DNA of 64,000 nucleotides from Cryptomeria japonica. Lineage: Eukaryota; Streptophyta; Pinopsida; Cupressales; Cupressaceae. The notes beneath the pieces were generated by a model. That model saw only the letters and a program-made list of their open reading frames with translations, was not told the DNA's origin and did no database searches. A program made the translations under genes and the position numbers. The stretch covers positions 140,222,849-140,286,848 of the forward strand of contig NC_081410.1 in NCBI RefSeq assembly GCF_030272615.1, written 5' to 3'. Positions 32,749 to 44,234 of this stretch are shown here, piece by piece. Position 1 is the stretch's first letter. Every line of letters starts with the position of its first letter.

Positions 32749-35700
32749 GTAGTGTCCACCCTTGACTTGACTTGTTTTGACTAGAGTTGACTTTTAATTC
32801 ATAGATGATAGGCATTATTGGAAATAGGCTATTTCAGATGATTTATATGATGTTGATACTATCATTATTGATCACGTGATTTATTAGACAATATATATAC
32901 TTATTATGTGATTGATTATCGAAAGATTATATTGATCATGTGATTTGATGAGCATAAGTGTTGATGGATTTTACATGCCTTACTATAATCATGAATTATA
33001 ATAATCATGCACTTGATGATGTTTTTATGTACTGACCATATTTAATGATTATCTATGATGAGTTGATCGTATGCTGTGTTTGATTGTTTTTTGATTGTCT
33101 TCGGGATAGAGACAATGCCACATCACTCATTGCTAGTGGGATGTGTCATTGCGGTTCTCTAACCCTTGTCTGTTATAATATATATGCATATGTCGTATCA
33201 TTTCTTTGTGGATGAAGGATTTGTAGGTACCAAAAATTGACTCCACCTGGCTCCGTAGGTCTGAGCATGCCTTTAAATCCCAATGGCATGTGGTTCGGAG
33301 TTGGCACAAGTTCCCCTCACGTACTCTAGGTCTAAGATGTTCACCTTGTTAGGTTATCTTGATGTTAGCTGATTTGTTGATGTCTTATATTATTTTGATT
33401 TTCCTTTTTGTTGGTCAAGTAAGTATTGTGGTGTATTGGTTAAGTCTCTTCGTCATGAGTTGGAGGTTTGAAGATCGAATCCCTCTAGCTTCTTTTGTGT
33501 GAGTTTTGAGGTATGGATTTCTCCTTATAAGGAATTTATTTAAGTGAATAATGTATTTAATCTAATTGGCTTGATCTTTTATTTATTTATTTAATAAAGA
33601 TTTATTTATTATTTGATCTATTTAATTTAATGTTGAGTATTTGATATTTAATTTATTAGCTTTTATTTATTGGGTTCAACTGAGTTATTATTTATTGGAG
33701 TTTTATTTATTTAATTTTATGTATTGATTGCCTATTATTATTAATATTTATTTATAAATGTCTATGGTGGGAAATTATTTATTTAATGTTGAAGTGAATT
33801 TTATTTATTGAGTAATATTATTTTACCCATTAAGTAATTAAAATGAGGTAATTTGTATTCTTTTATTTAAAAGTCATTTTCACCCCAAGTCAATAGTTTA
33901 ATTTATTTTACCTACCCTTGGATTTGGTTGGCTAGAAGTTTATGGTAGGTAGAAAATATATTTTATTTTCTTGAACTTTGGGAAGGTAGGTATGGAATAA
34001 AATTTTTTTGGAATATTTTGATTGGACGATGGTTTTGCTTGATTTTGTTTTTTAATTTTTATTTTTTTTGATAAATAGGCCTTCCTGTGGAGGGGGTTGG
34101 CATCTTGGGTGAATGAATTTTTGAGATTGATTCGGAGATTGTTGGTGGCTGGATTCAAATTGGTTTAAAGGCTTGGATTTCTTTTTTGGATTCTACATCA
34201 AATTTTCTTCCAATTTCTGCATTTTCCAGGTTGGTGGTTTTATCGACACTTCACATTGTGTTTTTTTAAAAGATTGTCTGCAAGGTGTTTGAAATATTGT
34301 TTGGGGATTTAAAAAAGAATTTTAAATTGATTCTTATTTTCACAAATCAGATTTGAAAGGGATTATTTTATTCTTCTTGTTTTTTTTGAGAAATCAAGTT
34401 AGAATGTGAGAAATGGTTTCCTGTGGTTTTTTTTTTTTTTTTTGTAATGTTTCATGTAGTTTTTCCTAACTTGCTAGTTGATTGCTTGTGTGGTACTTTC
34501 CGGATTAATTCTTGTACCAGAGGCATTGTTTAGGGTGTTGGTGAGTTTTCTAGTTTTATATCTGATTTTATTTGATGTATTTTGTTGGTTTCAAGCATAT
34601 TTAACTTCCTATGTTATTGGGGAAAGAATTGTGCTTTCATCCATATTGATGTGCTATGGTTGGTGAGTTGGAAGTGTTGTTGTTTTGGGACAGCAAGTGA
34701 GTTGGCCTTGCTATGGTTTTACTTTCATTAATGAAAGAAAATTTTATGGCTTCATATGCCTATGTTTATTATTGGCCAAGAGGCTCATTTTTTTTTATGT
34801 TGTTGTAGTTTTGACTGTGTCAAGTTTCCTTGTCATAAGGCTTTATGAATATGAGTTTGTTTGTTGTTTTGTTTTCATTTTTGTCTCAGATTTAAATTAG
34901 ATTTGAATTAAAAGGATTTTATGATACTTATGATGCTTTTCATTGATGGTTAATTCTAGTTTTTGATGTGGTATTGCCAAGAGGTTCATTGTGTTTCTGG
35001 CTACTTGAATATCCTTGTTTTAGGGAGCAAGCCATTAGATGCATATGAGTGTTATGTTGCAGATTTTTATTTTGTTTTAGAGCCTCTTGTGATTTATTAT
35101 TGGGCCATGTTAGGAAGAGTGGGCTTCCTTGTGATGACTGGGGTCATGAGAGATAGGCTAGCATGAGGTTCCTTGTAAGGATGCATGAAGTCTAGACCAC
35201 CAGGGCACATTGGAGTTTTCCATGATTTGTAAACAAGTGATAACATTGATAATGAATTAATTGGGATGGGTAATTACAAATCATTTAAACAAGATAATGA
35301 ATATTTTTGAGCCTCATGGCTTAGTCCTAGGGCAGATGTTTTAGGATAAGCATGAGAAGGTGGTGAAGATAGTAAGCTAATCTCCCTTGGTCTCTCATAG
35401 GTTGAGATGGCTCCACATGTCCATCATGATAGTTCCTTGTGTTAATATGTTATTATGTTATGAGGATGGCATGTGATGACACTCCACTCCTACATGTGTT
35501 CCCCCTTCATGATTTATGATTATGCTTATTGGATGCATTTATGTCTTGATGAGTTTTACGCCTCTGGGATGTTATTCTTGTGGCTCTATGTCAGTTCTTG
35601 CTTGAGAGTCCTTGTTGGTTAGTCTCTTTGGTTTTGAGTGTCAGCCTAGATGTAGAGTGTGTGCTGGGACCTTGTGTTATCTGCTAGCATGAGGGGTGGT

Positions 35701-36962
35701 TCCTTTGGTTCCACATGGTCAGGTGGTTGGTGCTTTTAAACCATTGGGATGTTCATGTCTTTGGATTCTTCTTGCATGGATGAGGATGCTTCTTTAGATT
35801 GTTCATGGATAATAATTGCAGCAAGAATGTAAATGATGATGTTATTTATGTAATGAAATTCTTATGTAACGATTGTAAAAGAAGTCATGTATATGAGAAA
35901 TGACTATGTTTTTCTAGTTATAGTGATAGCTTTTGATTATGGTAGATGATTGTAATGATGAACCTTGAGTGGTATTGTAACGTATTTATATTAAATGAAA
36001 TGGATGCATGAGATGTGGATAAGTATTGTTGTTCGAAACTAAATGATGTATTTTGTATTCTTGATCAACCACGTTAAAAGTAAATCGGGTAAATGTTATG
36101 ATAATGGTATTACATTTGAAATGATGTCTTTAACTAATGATTTAGGTAGACAAAATGTTATGTCTTGATACGATGTATGAGTTTGAGTAATGTTGGAAGA
36201 TATCTTAGGACATGTTTATGAGTTGTGATTAAAGAATTTGAAATTATAGTATCATACTTTATAGAGAATGATCTACTAATTGAATTGAAATCTTATAATG
36301 ATTGGGGTGTAATTGAAGGTTCCTTATGAAATATTGTATGGATCTTCTTAGTCAATGAATTGATAATATTATTAATGGAAATTACTAGTAAGTGTATGGG
36401 TAGATGGTAAAATGAATGCTTGTCTTTTAGGAAAGGATTAGAATGTATCATGTGTTATGGTTTAAGATTATATCTCCATTTGGTAGATGCTATTAGTGGT
36501 TATGGAATTAGGATATTGTATCATAGTTTGTGTTGAGATGAATTCGTGTAGTTACCTAATTTGTAATGAAATGAATGTTGGTTAGTTGATAGAGTGTAAG
36601 AGATTTTATGAGTATTAAACGAGCTACGGGTTAAATGTTTAAGGATACTTTGTGAGTATTGCATTATGTGCTTTTGGAATCATGATGAAGTAATAAGTAT
36701 GCTAGGAGCATAGAATTATAAATGACTATGTAGAAGTTAATTGTAAATGAAAATCATGTTAATGCAATGTAAGGGATTAATCTTGGTATGTGTATGGTGA
36801 TGTTTATAGTCATAGGTTGGTTAATGGTAATAGGAACATTTGGACTTGGTGTATAAAATGAATCTAAGTGAAAAAGAAAATAATGGTGCATTGAAATATA
36901 GAATCTCATATTAAATGAAAGATTAAGAAGGTTGCATATCATGAGTGTTAGGTATTGCTATG
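32749..36962 (+). repeat. LARD 3' LTR, left 4.2 kb
   Basis: Starts TGTAGTGTCC after the polypurine tract. The part up to 35947 has no partner in the window; from 35948 it pairs with the 5' LTR. It holds the uninterrupted sites of the Tat element (35948-35952) and of the gag-only element (36739-36743). It contains a tRNA-like stretch near 33424-33490, and a TTTATTTA-rich block at 33560-33850. No coding frame is credible. Its right end is target copy CTATG at 36958-36962. Confidence 0.88.
33424..33490 (+). repeat. tRNA-like (SINE head-like) segment
   Basis: GTGGTGTATTGGTTAAGT resembles a pol III A box and GATCGAATC fits the B box GWTCRANNC, about 37 bp apart as in tRNA genes and tRNA-derived SINE heads. 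One A-box position is off, no cloverleaf was verified, and no poly(A) end or target duplication was found. Confidence 0.35.
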
Positions 36963-39545
36963 TGATGAGGAGGTAGAATAGAAGTTAGTCTTCTTCTGAG
37001 GTTGGTGGGCTTTGTTCTCAATGTGCAATCAATCCCTAGGCACAAATGGGATTTTTCCAAACCTTTCTCCTATCTCCTCCTCTCTATTCAACACTGTTTG
37101 CACCCTATTGTATTGGACATAACTCCTCCTAACCTTCCATGCTAAGGCATTCAAGTCTGAAATGAGGTCCTCTTGTGTGTCACCAAAAATGAACAAGTTT
37201 GGTTGTCCAACTGGCTGAATCTCCTCTCTTCTAGGAATGGGCAACTGTTGGAGAACCATGGTTTACCTAACCTTGTTTGCACCTTTAAGGATTTAAATCA
37301 TATTAATGTGTTGACTGAGCATCTAAACAGGTCTAAAAAGTATGATGATTGTCCTTTACCCTTCAATAGTGAAAATATCCAAATTGGATGCAAAGAACAT
37401 TGGTTTACTCAAGGCAACTTCTAGGTTCAAGTGGTCATTTTGATCAAATGACTTAATGCAATGCTATGGAGCTTGTAGTAGGGTGTCTTAGGTCTTAACT
37501 GATCAGTTTTGATGATTTGAAATAATCATTTAGTTCTCCTTCCTTACCGATTTCATGAAATTGTCAAATTTGCTCCAAAAAGGCTACTAGAATTAGCCCT
37601 AGTTTTTAGTGAAATTTGTTCACCTTGCTCAATCTGCTAAACTTCATGGAAAACCCTTGGAGATGTGGTCATTTGATGATGAAATCTCAAGGATTTTTTC
37701 TATGGCAAGTACTGTACGGACTGTTTTAGGACTGCCCCACAAAATAGGCACTTTTCAAGGGTTTTTGAAGGTTTAAGTGAGGGTTTGCAATTTCAAAGTC
37801 TTCTCCATGTTACTAGACCCAATTAAATGTTTTTAAACCTTGCTTTGACATATACCAAGAACTCCCAAAGATTCAAACCTTATCTTAGAACACCGACATT
37901 ATGTCAAATAAATGCCATACTGCTGCCCTTACACAGAAAAAACAGTCTAGAGGACTGGGACAACAATGATTTTAATGTTTTTGCATACATTTCAACATTT
38001 GTACACCAAATACAATGTAATACTGTCAAATATAGATGAAATAAAGACTTGATAGAAGTTGGAGCAACCTGTAAACAAGTAGGAAAGGAGTTTTTTATGA
38101 CTGTTGGTCATACACTGCCATCACTGCACTTTTAACAGTCTTAAAACTGTTTGCACTTTCTTTCTTTGTTTTAATTTATTTCTTCAATCTGTCACTGTCC
38201 TGCAAAGGGGTGTTAATGGAAATGCAAAAACAATACATATAGCCTCTTAAAGATCTTAAAAGTTGAACACTCAAGGGATGCCACAAAACATGACAGCCTT
38301 ATAAGACTGTGACAAAGAAATACACTTTTTCTAGGATCCTTATTTAGGTCCTTTACAATCAAATGGTGTATCTTATCTTCTCCACATTGAAACCACTTGC
38401 AAATACATTTTCATGATGCAAGAAAGAGGAATACATCATTCCATACTATCCATTTAGAGAGGGTGGCAATGAGGATCTAACAATGAAACAATGACTCACT
38501 ATTTTGCAGTCCGTTTTACACCTTTGCCTCTTGCTTCCAACCAAGTCATGAGAGAGACAAGGATGGTAAAGCACAATGATATCTCTTGCCAACTTGTTTC
38601 TTCTTTAACATTTCAAGGTACAGTGCTATGAACAACAAAGTACCATTTAAACAAATTTGAGAATACCCAAGCCAAGTTTCTCACTTCACACACTTGCCAT
38701 GGGCTTACAAACACTTGTACATTGCTAGAAAAGGAAAATGGATGTATGGTACAGTATGTACAGATCCAACAAATTCCCTCAAAGCCATGGATGAAGAGAC
38801 TTTGAAGAAATTAGTTGGACCATGAATGATCTTCCATTGGAACCACAAAACAATGCCTTTCTCAAGAGCACTTCAAACAAAACTTGTTCCAAACCCCAAT
38901 AAAAGATCAGAGATCACTACTTAAACATCAAGAGAGATCACAACAATGAAAAATAGGAGTAGTATGGACTCATGGAGCCATGGTACGAACTGTACTCTCA
39001 AAAGTGCAGAAAATTAGTTAAAAACTCACAAAAATGAGAGCAAAATAAGTATTTCTCTTAATTTTCCAAAATGAACAACCCATAAAATGATTGGAACATG
39101 GTTTATATACATGTGCCAACTTGTTGAAGCCCTTGTATGGACAGGTATAGGCTGGAACTAACCAAAACCACCAAAAACCAATTTTTTGACAACTTTTGTT
39201 GCTCAAAAATTGCATTTTGACTTTCGGTGACTTGGCACTCAAACCAATGAATCAAAATCATTTAGAAACACTAAATAAACATGCTCCAATGCCTTTCAAG
39301 GCTTTACAACATCAAAAAATTCAAAAATGCTCATTTGGACCCGAAATTGACAATTTTTGGCCCACTGAGCAAAAACCAAAAATCTTGGAAACTCTTAAAC
39401 AAAATGAGTTCCAAACCTCATTACACCACAAAAAAAACCTATTAAACCTACTAGAAGCATAAAATAAACATACATGCTTAATTTGCAACAAAATGCTATA
39501 CCTGCTGTGATTTGAGCATTCAGGTGCTCAGGTGCTCCTGCACCA
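36963..39545 (-). repeat. Chromovirus 3' LTR
   Basis: On the minus strand it begins TGGTGCAGGAGC and ends CCTCATCA. A TATA box lies near 39100-39108. It contains a 76-codon open frame on the minus strand at 37029-37259 that is also recognisable in the other LTR. Confidence 0.93.
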
Positions 39546-39567
39546 TACTCCCCTAGGGACAAAGAAG

Positions 39568-39963
39568 TCATGTGACTCCTTTGGGCAGTAAAGAAAGAGG
39601 AATTCCAGCTTTGAGAAAGTCACTTTCAGGTATCCATGTGGCTTCAGAAGCTGGTTTATCCTTCCACTTGATGAGATGCTCCATGTATGTATGTCTTGTC
39701 TTTTTGATGATTCTTGAATCTAGTACCTGCTGAGGAATGGGAGTAGAAGAAGAGGGGAGAGAAAGATCAGAAAGGGAATGAGAAAGATTTGAAACTCTTT
39801 GTGAATCTGATGGTAGCTCCCCTTTGAATGGCACCAAATCTGCAACATTGAAAATAGGAGACATAGAAACTTCATTAAGCAAATCAACTTTGTAAGCATT
39901 ATGGCCATATTTAGCCAAGATTTTGCATGGTCCTACTCTTCTCATTTGTAACTTAGTAGGCAC
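39568..39963 (-). pseudogene. Integrase C-terminus and chromodomain
   Basis: Final part of the polyprotein. A GPY/F-like module (RRVGPCKILAKYGHNAYKVDL) precedes a chromodomain (VLDSRIIKKTRHTYMEHLIKWKD, then ATWIPESDF). Chromodomains of this kind target integration to marked chromatin in chromoviruses. The frame is separated from the integrase core by TAG near 39970, and ends at a natural-looking TGA 22 bp before the LTR, as expected for the end of pol. Confidence 0.88.
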
Positions 39964-41235
39964 TCCTTTCTATAACCGTGACTTTTTGAGATGGACCATC
40001 ACATAATCACCCACTGAAAATTGAACATCTCTCTTTGAAGCATCAACTCTCTCCTTAACTTTTTGAGTAGTTTCCTGTAAAGACTTCTGTACCTGCTCAT
40101 GAATTTCTTTCATAGACTATGCCATATCTTTTGCTGTACCACTCACTTGCTGCAAATTAGTGACATCATTTAACTCAAAAACACCTCTAGGATGCATTCC
40201 ATAAATAATCTGAAATGGGCTCTTACCAATGGATCTGTTTACACTGTCATTGTATGCAAACTCTGCCTGATGGATGAGTTGATCCCAACTTTGCCCATAT
40301 TCTTTGGTAAGACATCTGAGTAGGTTACCCAATGTTCTATTCACCACTTCTGTTTGGCCATCTGTCTGTGGATGGTAAGCTGAGCCAAAAGACAAGTTAG
40401 TACCCAATTTCTTCCATAAAGTTTTCCAAAAATGACCCAAAAACTTAACATCTCTATCAGATACAATACTAGATGGCAAACCATGAATTCTTACAACTTC
40501 CTTAAAGAAAAGAAAAGCAATGTGACTAGCATCATTAGTAGTTTTGCAAGGTATGAAATGTGCCATTTTACTGAACCTGTCAACAACCACAAAAATACTA
40601 TCACATCCTATTTTTGTTTTGGGCAAACCTACCACAAAATCCATACTGATGCAATCCCAAGGCCTAGAAGGTATGGGAAGAGGCTGATACAAACCAGCAT
40701 TAGAGCTAGTACCCTTGGCTTTCTGACATACCATGCATTGCTCAACATATTTCCTGACATCTGCTTGCATCTTAGGCCAAAAATAGTGCCTCTGAACAAA
40801 TTCCAAAGTCTTATTAAGACCAAAGTGACCACTCAAGCAACCATTGTGCTTTTCCTTTATCAGATTCTCCCTCATTGAACCTTTTGGCACACATAGTTGT
40901 CCACCCCTGAATAACAATCCATTCTGCAAAGTATAGTCAACATATTCACTATGAAAAGTATTCTGAAAATCTTGACAAACTTTGTAAATATCAGCAAAAT
41001 CAGAATCATGTGGATATAAATCCTTAAAACACTCTATACCAATACTTCTAATCTGAATTTCTTGAACAGTAAGTAACCTTCTACTCAATGCATCAGCTAC
41101 TTTATTGCATTGTCCTTTCTTATGCTTCAAAGTAAAGGTATATGCTTGTAAAGACTCTACCCATTTAATATGTCTGTGACTAAGCTTATCCTGTGAATTG
41201 AGAAAACTAAGTGCCTGGTTGTCAGTGTAAACCAC
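39964..41235 (-). pseudogene. int: Chromovirus RNase H end and integrase core
   Basis: Starts in RNase H (VYTDNQALSFL, KWVESLQAYTF). The zinc region H-x3-4-H ... CMVCQ is complete. The DDE triad is present in SMDFVVGLP, VSDRDVKFLG and GQTEVVNRT. The block closes at TAG 40117-40119, with the frame continuing to the GPY/F part. Catalytic residues look intact, so the stops alone kill the protein. Confidence 0.92.
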
Positions 41236-41277
41236 AAATTCTTTAGGAAGAAGATAATGCCTCCATTTCCTAAGTGC

Positions 41278-41787
41278 CTAAACCAAAGCATACATTTCAA
41301 GATCATATGAAGAATATTTCTTCTTAGCATCATTAAGCTTCTCACTGAAAAATGCAACAGGTCTATTATCCTGACTCAAAACAGCACCAATAGCAATATT
41401 ACTTGCATCACACTCTAAGGTAAACAATTTATCAAAACTAGGTAGAATCAACACTGGTTGGGTAGCAACTCTGACTTTCAGCAATTCAAATCCCTTGTTG
41501 GCTGCTTCTGTCCACTGAAATTTCACTTTCACACCACCCTTAATGGTTTCCAACATAGGTGCACATATTTCACTGAAACCTCTAATAAATTTCCTATAAA
41601 ATTGAGCAAGTCCATGAAAACTCCTGACATCACTAGCATTCTTAGGGGTTGGCCAATTAACTATGGCTTCTACCTTATCTGGATCCATCTTCAAATCACC
41701 CCCTGAAACAACAAAACCCAAATAGACCAGCTCTTGCTTAAGGAAATCACATTTTTCTAGGTTGATAGTAACTTGTTCATCATTCAA
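41278..41787 (-). pseudogene. Chromovirus RT thumb and RNase H
   Basis: [18 protein letters not shown] is the end of [18 protein letters not shown] carries the first acidic residue of RNase H, and [12 protein letters not shown] the second (E). It is bounded by TAG codons at 41803 upstream and 41278 downstream, both in the same frame as their neighbours. Confidence 0.92.
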
Positions 41788-41802
41788 TCTTTGTAAGACA
41801 AT

Positions 41803-43060
41803 CTACAAATGTTGGAGGTGTTCTTCCTTGGTTTGACTGAAAATTAAGATGTCATCAAGGTACACAACTACAAACCTGCCTATGAAGTCATGTAACACCT
41901 CATTCATCAATCTCATAAATGTACTGGGTGCATTCGTTAACCCAAATGGCATGACTAGCCATTCATACAACCCCTCATTTGTCTTGAAAGCTGTTTTCCA
42001 TTCATCCCCCTCTTTGATGCGGATTTGATGATGGCCACTCTTTAGGTCTATCTTACTAAAATATTTGGCTGCCCCTAAACAATCCATAAGATCTTCTATC
42101 CTAGGGATGGGGAATCTATACCTGATTGTGATCCTGTTTATTGCTCTTGAATCTGTACAAAGTCTCCAAGCCCCACCTTTCTTAGGTGCTAACACTGTGG
42201 GTATTGCACATGGACTAATACTTTTTCTAATCATTCCTTGGTCTAATAGCTCTTGGATTTGTCTTGTCACTTCCTGATTTTGTTCAGGTCTCATTTTGTA
42301 AGAAGCTTTGTTTGGTAAGGATGCACCTGGGATGAAGTCTATCTGGTGGCTAATGGCTCTCTGAGGAGGTAGAGAGGTTGGTTGACCATCATTAACAATT
42401 GACTTAAACTGATCTAGAAGTTGATGCACCTCATTTGGGATTTCTATCTTCCTTTCTTTCTTTTCATCAACTGGTTTCGTTACCAATGCAAAACCTATGC
42501 CATCACCTTCTTTTAGGGTATGGATGAACTCTTTTTCACAAACTAAAAAAGTGTTGGGAACTTGTGGTTTGCTGCCCTCACTTCCTTCATCAATGGACTG
42601 AATTTTATAGTTGATACCATTCTTGAAAAATGAGTATGAGTTCTTTTCTCCATCATATTGTGCTTTCCTGTCAAATTGCCAAGGTCTTCTTAAAAGCAAA
42701 TGACAAGCATCCATAGGTAGTATATCACACAAAATCTTATCTTGGTACTCACCTATGTTAAACTCTACCCATGTTTGTTCACTCACCAATACATGCTGCC
42801 CTTTTTCCAACCATGTGACCTTGTAGGGCTCATTATGTTGTATTCTAGGTAGATGAAGTTTTGTAGCAACTTCTTCTGATATGATGTTATCAGTTGATCC
42901 TGAGTCAATGATAACTTTGTACACCTTTCCTTGGATCTTAGATTTGATCTTGAAAAGAGCTTTCCTTTGAGACATATCTTTCTGGGATGGCTCTTTCATG
43001 AGGGTCCTCTTGATCATGAGGTTTTCCCCTTCTTCTGATGGTAGACACTTTGATTTGGTG
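41803..43060 (-). pseudogene. Chromovirus protease and reverse transcriptase
   Basis: The frame can be followed upstream to about 43060, where it overlaps the end of gag in another frame; the overlap is best explained by a one-base indel rather than by design. The protease site is IIDSGSTDNI near 42895. RT shows RLCTDSRAINRITIRYRFPIP, MPFGLTNAPSTF and the YLDDILIF catalytic loop near 41850-41870. All catalytic residues are kept. Confidence 0.92.
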
Positions 43061-44189
43061 TGGTTTCCTCTTGCACAAAATGGACTCTCTTATCACTTCC
43101 TTGAGATGAGCTTGGCTTTTCTGGGCATCTATATGCTGGATGGCCTAGTTTCTGACAGTTGTAACACTTCATGGTGGAGAAGTATGAACCTCTTCCAGGT
43201 CCATTAGATCTACCCCTTCCTGGGTTGCCTGATCCCCTACCCCTATAGTTGGGTCTGCTCTGAGAATCCCCACTTTTCTCAATAAGCTTAGACTCTCCCT
43301 GGGACCTATGATCTGTGTACCTTCCCCCAAAACTGCCTCTATGATTGCCTTTGTTTCCTCTACCTCTGCCTCTACCATTATGTTCTTGTTTCTTCTTGTT
43401 TCTCTCTTCTACCTTCAATGCTAATTGATAACACTTCTGTAATGTGTTGGGACACCATAGGCTTAACTCTTCCTGAATATTCCATCTTAACCCATTGAGA
43501 TACCTAGCTACTCTGACATTTTCATCTTCTTGTACCTTAGATCTAAGGCTTAGTTTTTGGAATTCTTCAGTGTAACTACTGACATCTAGGTCCTTTTGTC
43601 TCAAGTTTTGTCTCTTCCTATGTAACTGGATTTCATAATCTTTAGGAATGTAGGTGTCTTTGATCTTAGTTACCATTGTCTTCCAGATGGTTATGGGTTT
43701 CTTTCCCTCTTTCACCCTTTCCTCTTGGATGAATTTCCACCAGGTCAAGGCTGCCCCTCTCATTCTAGATTTGGCTACCTTCACTTTCTATGCTTCAGTA
43801 ATGCCATCACATTCAAAGTGATTCTCTAGACCCTCTATCCACTCCATTAGTGCTTCTGGTTCCATCTTGCCACTAAAAAGGGACACTCCATCTAGGGCCT
43901 TTCCAGTCAAAGCTTTCAAAGCTTGTAAAAAGGTTTCTTGTTCTTTATCCAAGATTGGATCTGGTTCTGGGACTTCTTCCTCTAAGGTTTCCTTCTTATC
44001 TTCAGCATTTTCTACTCTCTCACTAACTTCTTCAGTCTTGACTTCTACTTGGTTCAACTTTCTTTCAAGTTGTTGTAATCTTTCCCTAAGGAGTCTATTT
44101 TCTTCACTCTGATCCTCCATCCTCTTTGCTAACTCTGCATTGGTCACCATGTTGTCGGTGTTGTCTCCCACTGACTCACTACTTGACAT
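43014..44189 (-). pseudogene. gag: Chromovirus gag
   Basis: An N-terminal acidic coiled coil (QLERKLNQVEVKTEEVSERVENAED) is followed by the gag core (TWWKFIQEERV ... YTEEFQKLSLRS). An RG-rich stretch (GRGRGNKG) and a CCHC knuckle (CYNCQKLGHPAYRC) come next. TAG at 43788 lies in the middle. The frame ends in TGA at 43014 because of a shift relative to pol. The start Met at 44189 is 31 bp inside the primer site. Confidence 0.9.
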
Positions 44190-44219
44190 ATGCTAATCTC
44201 TCAACCCAAATCTGAATTG

Positions 44220-44231
44220 GCTCTGATACCA
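44220..44231 (-). other. Chromovirus primer binding site (tRNA-iMet type)
   Basis: The minus strand reads TGGTATCAGAGC, 3 bp after the end of the 5' LTR. Confidence 0.92.
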
Positions 44232-44234
44232 CTA

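Noticed and set aside
34478-35166. Hydrophobic frames in the LARD LTR (membrane-like)
   Set aside because: T-rich sequence gives Phe/Leu/Val-rich translations by chance; frames are short, scattered and lack a domain.
39196-39462. 88-codon + strand frame in the chromovirus LTR, repeated at 46477-46743
   Set aside because: Repeated only because the LTR is; Lys/Asn/Gln-rich low-complexity translation on the strand opposite to the element.
40432-40878. 148-codon + strand frame
   Set aside because: Shadow of the chromovirus integrase on the minus strand, which has the full DDE pattern.
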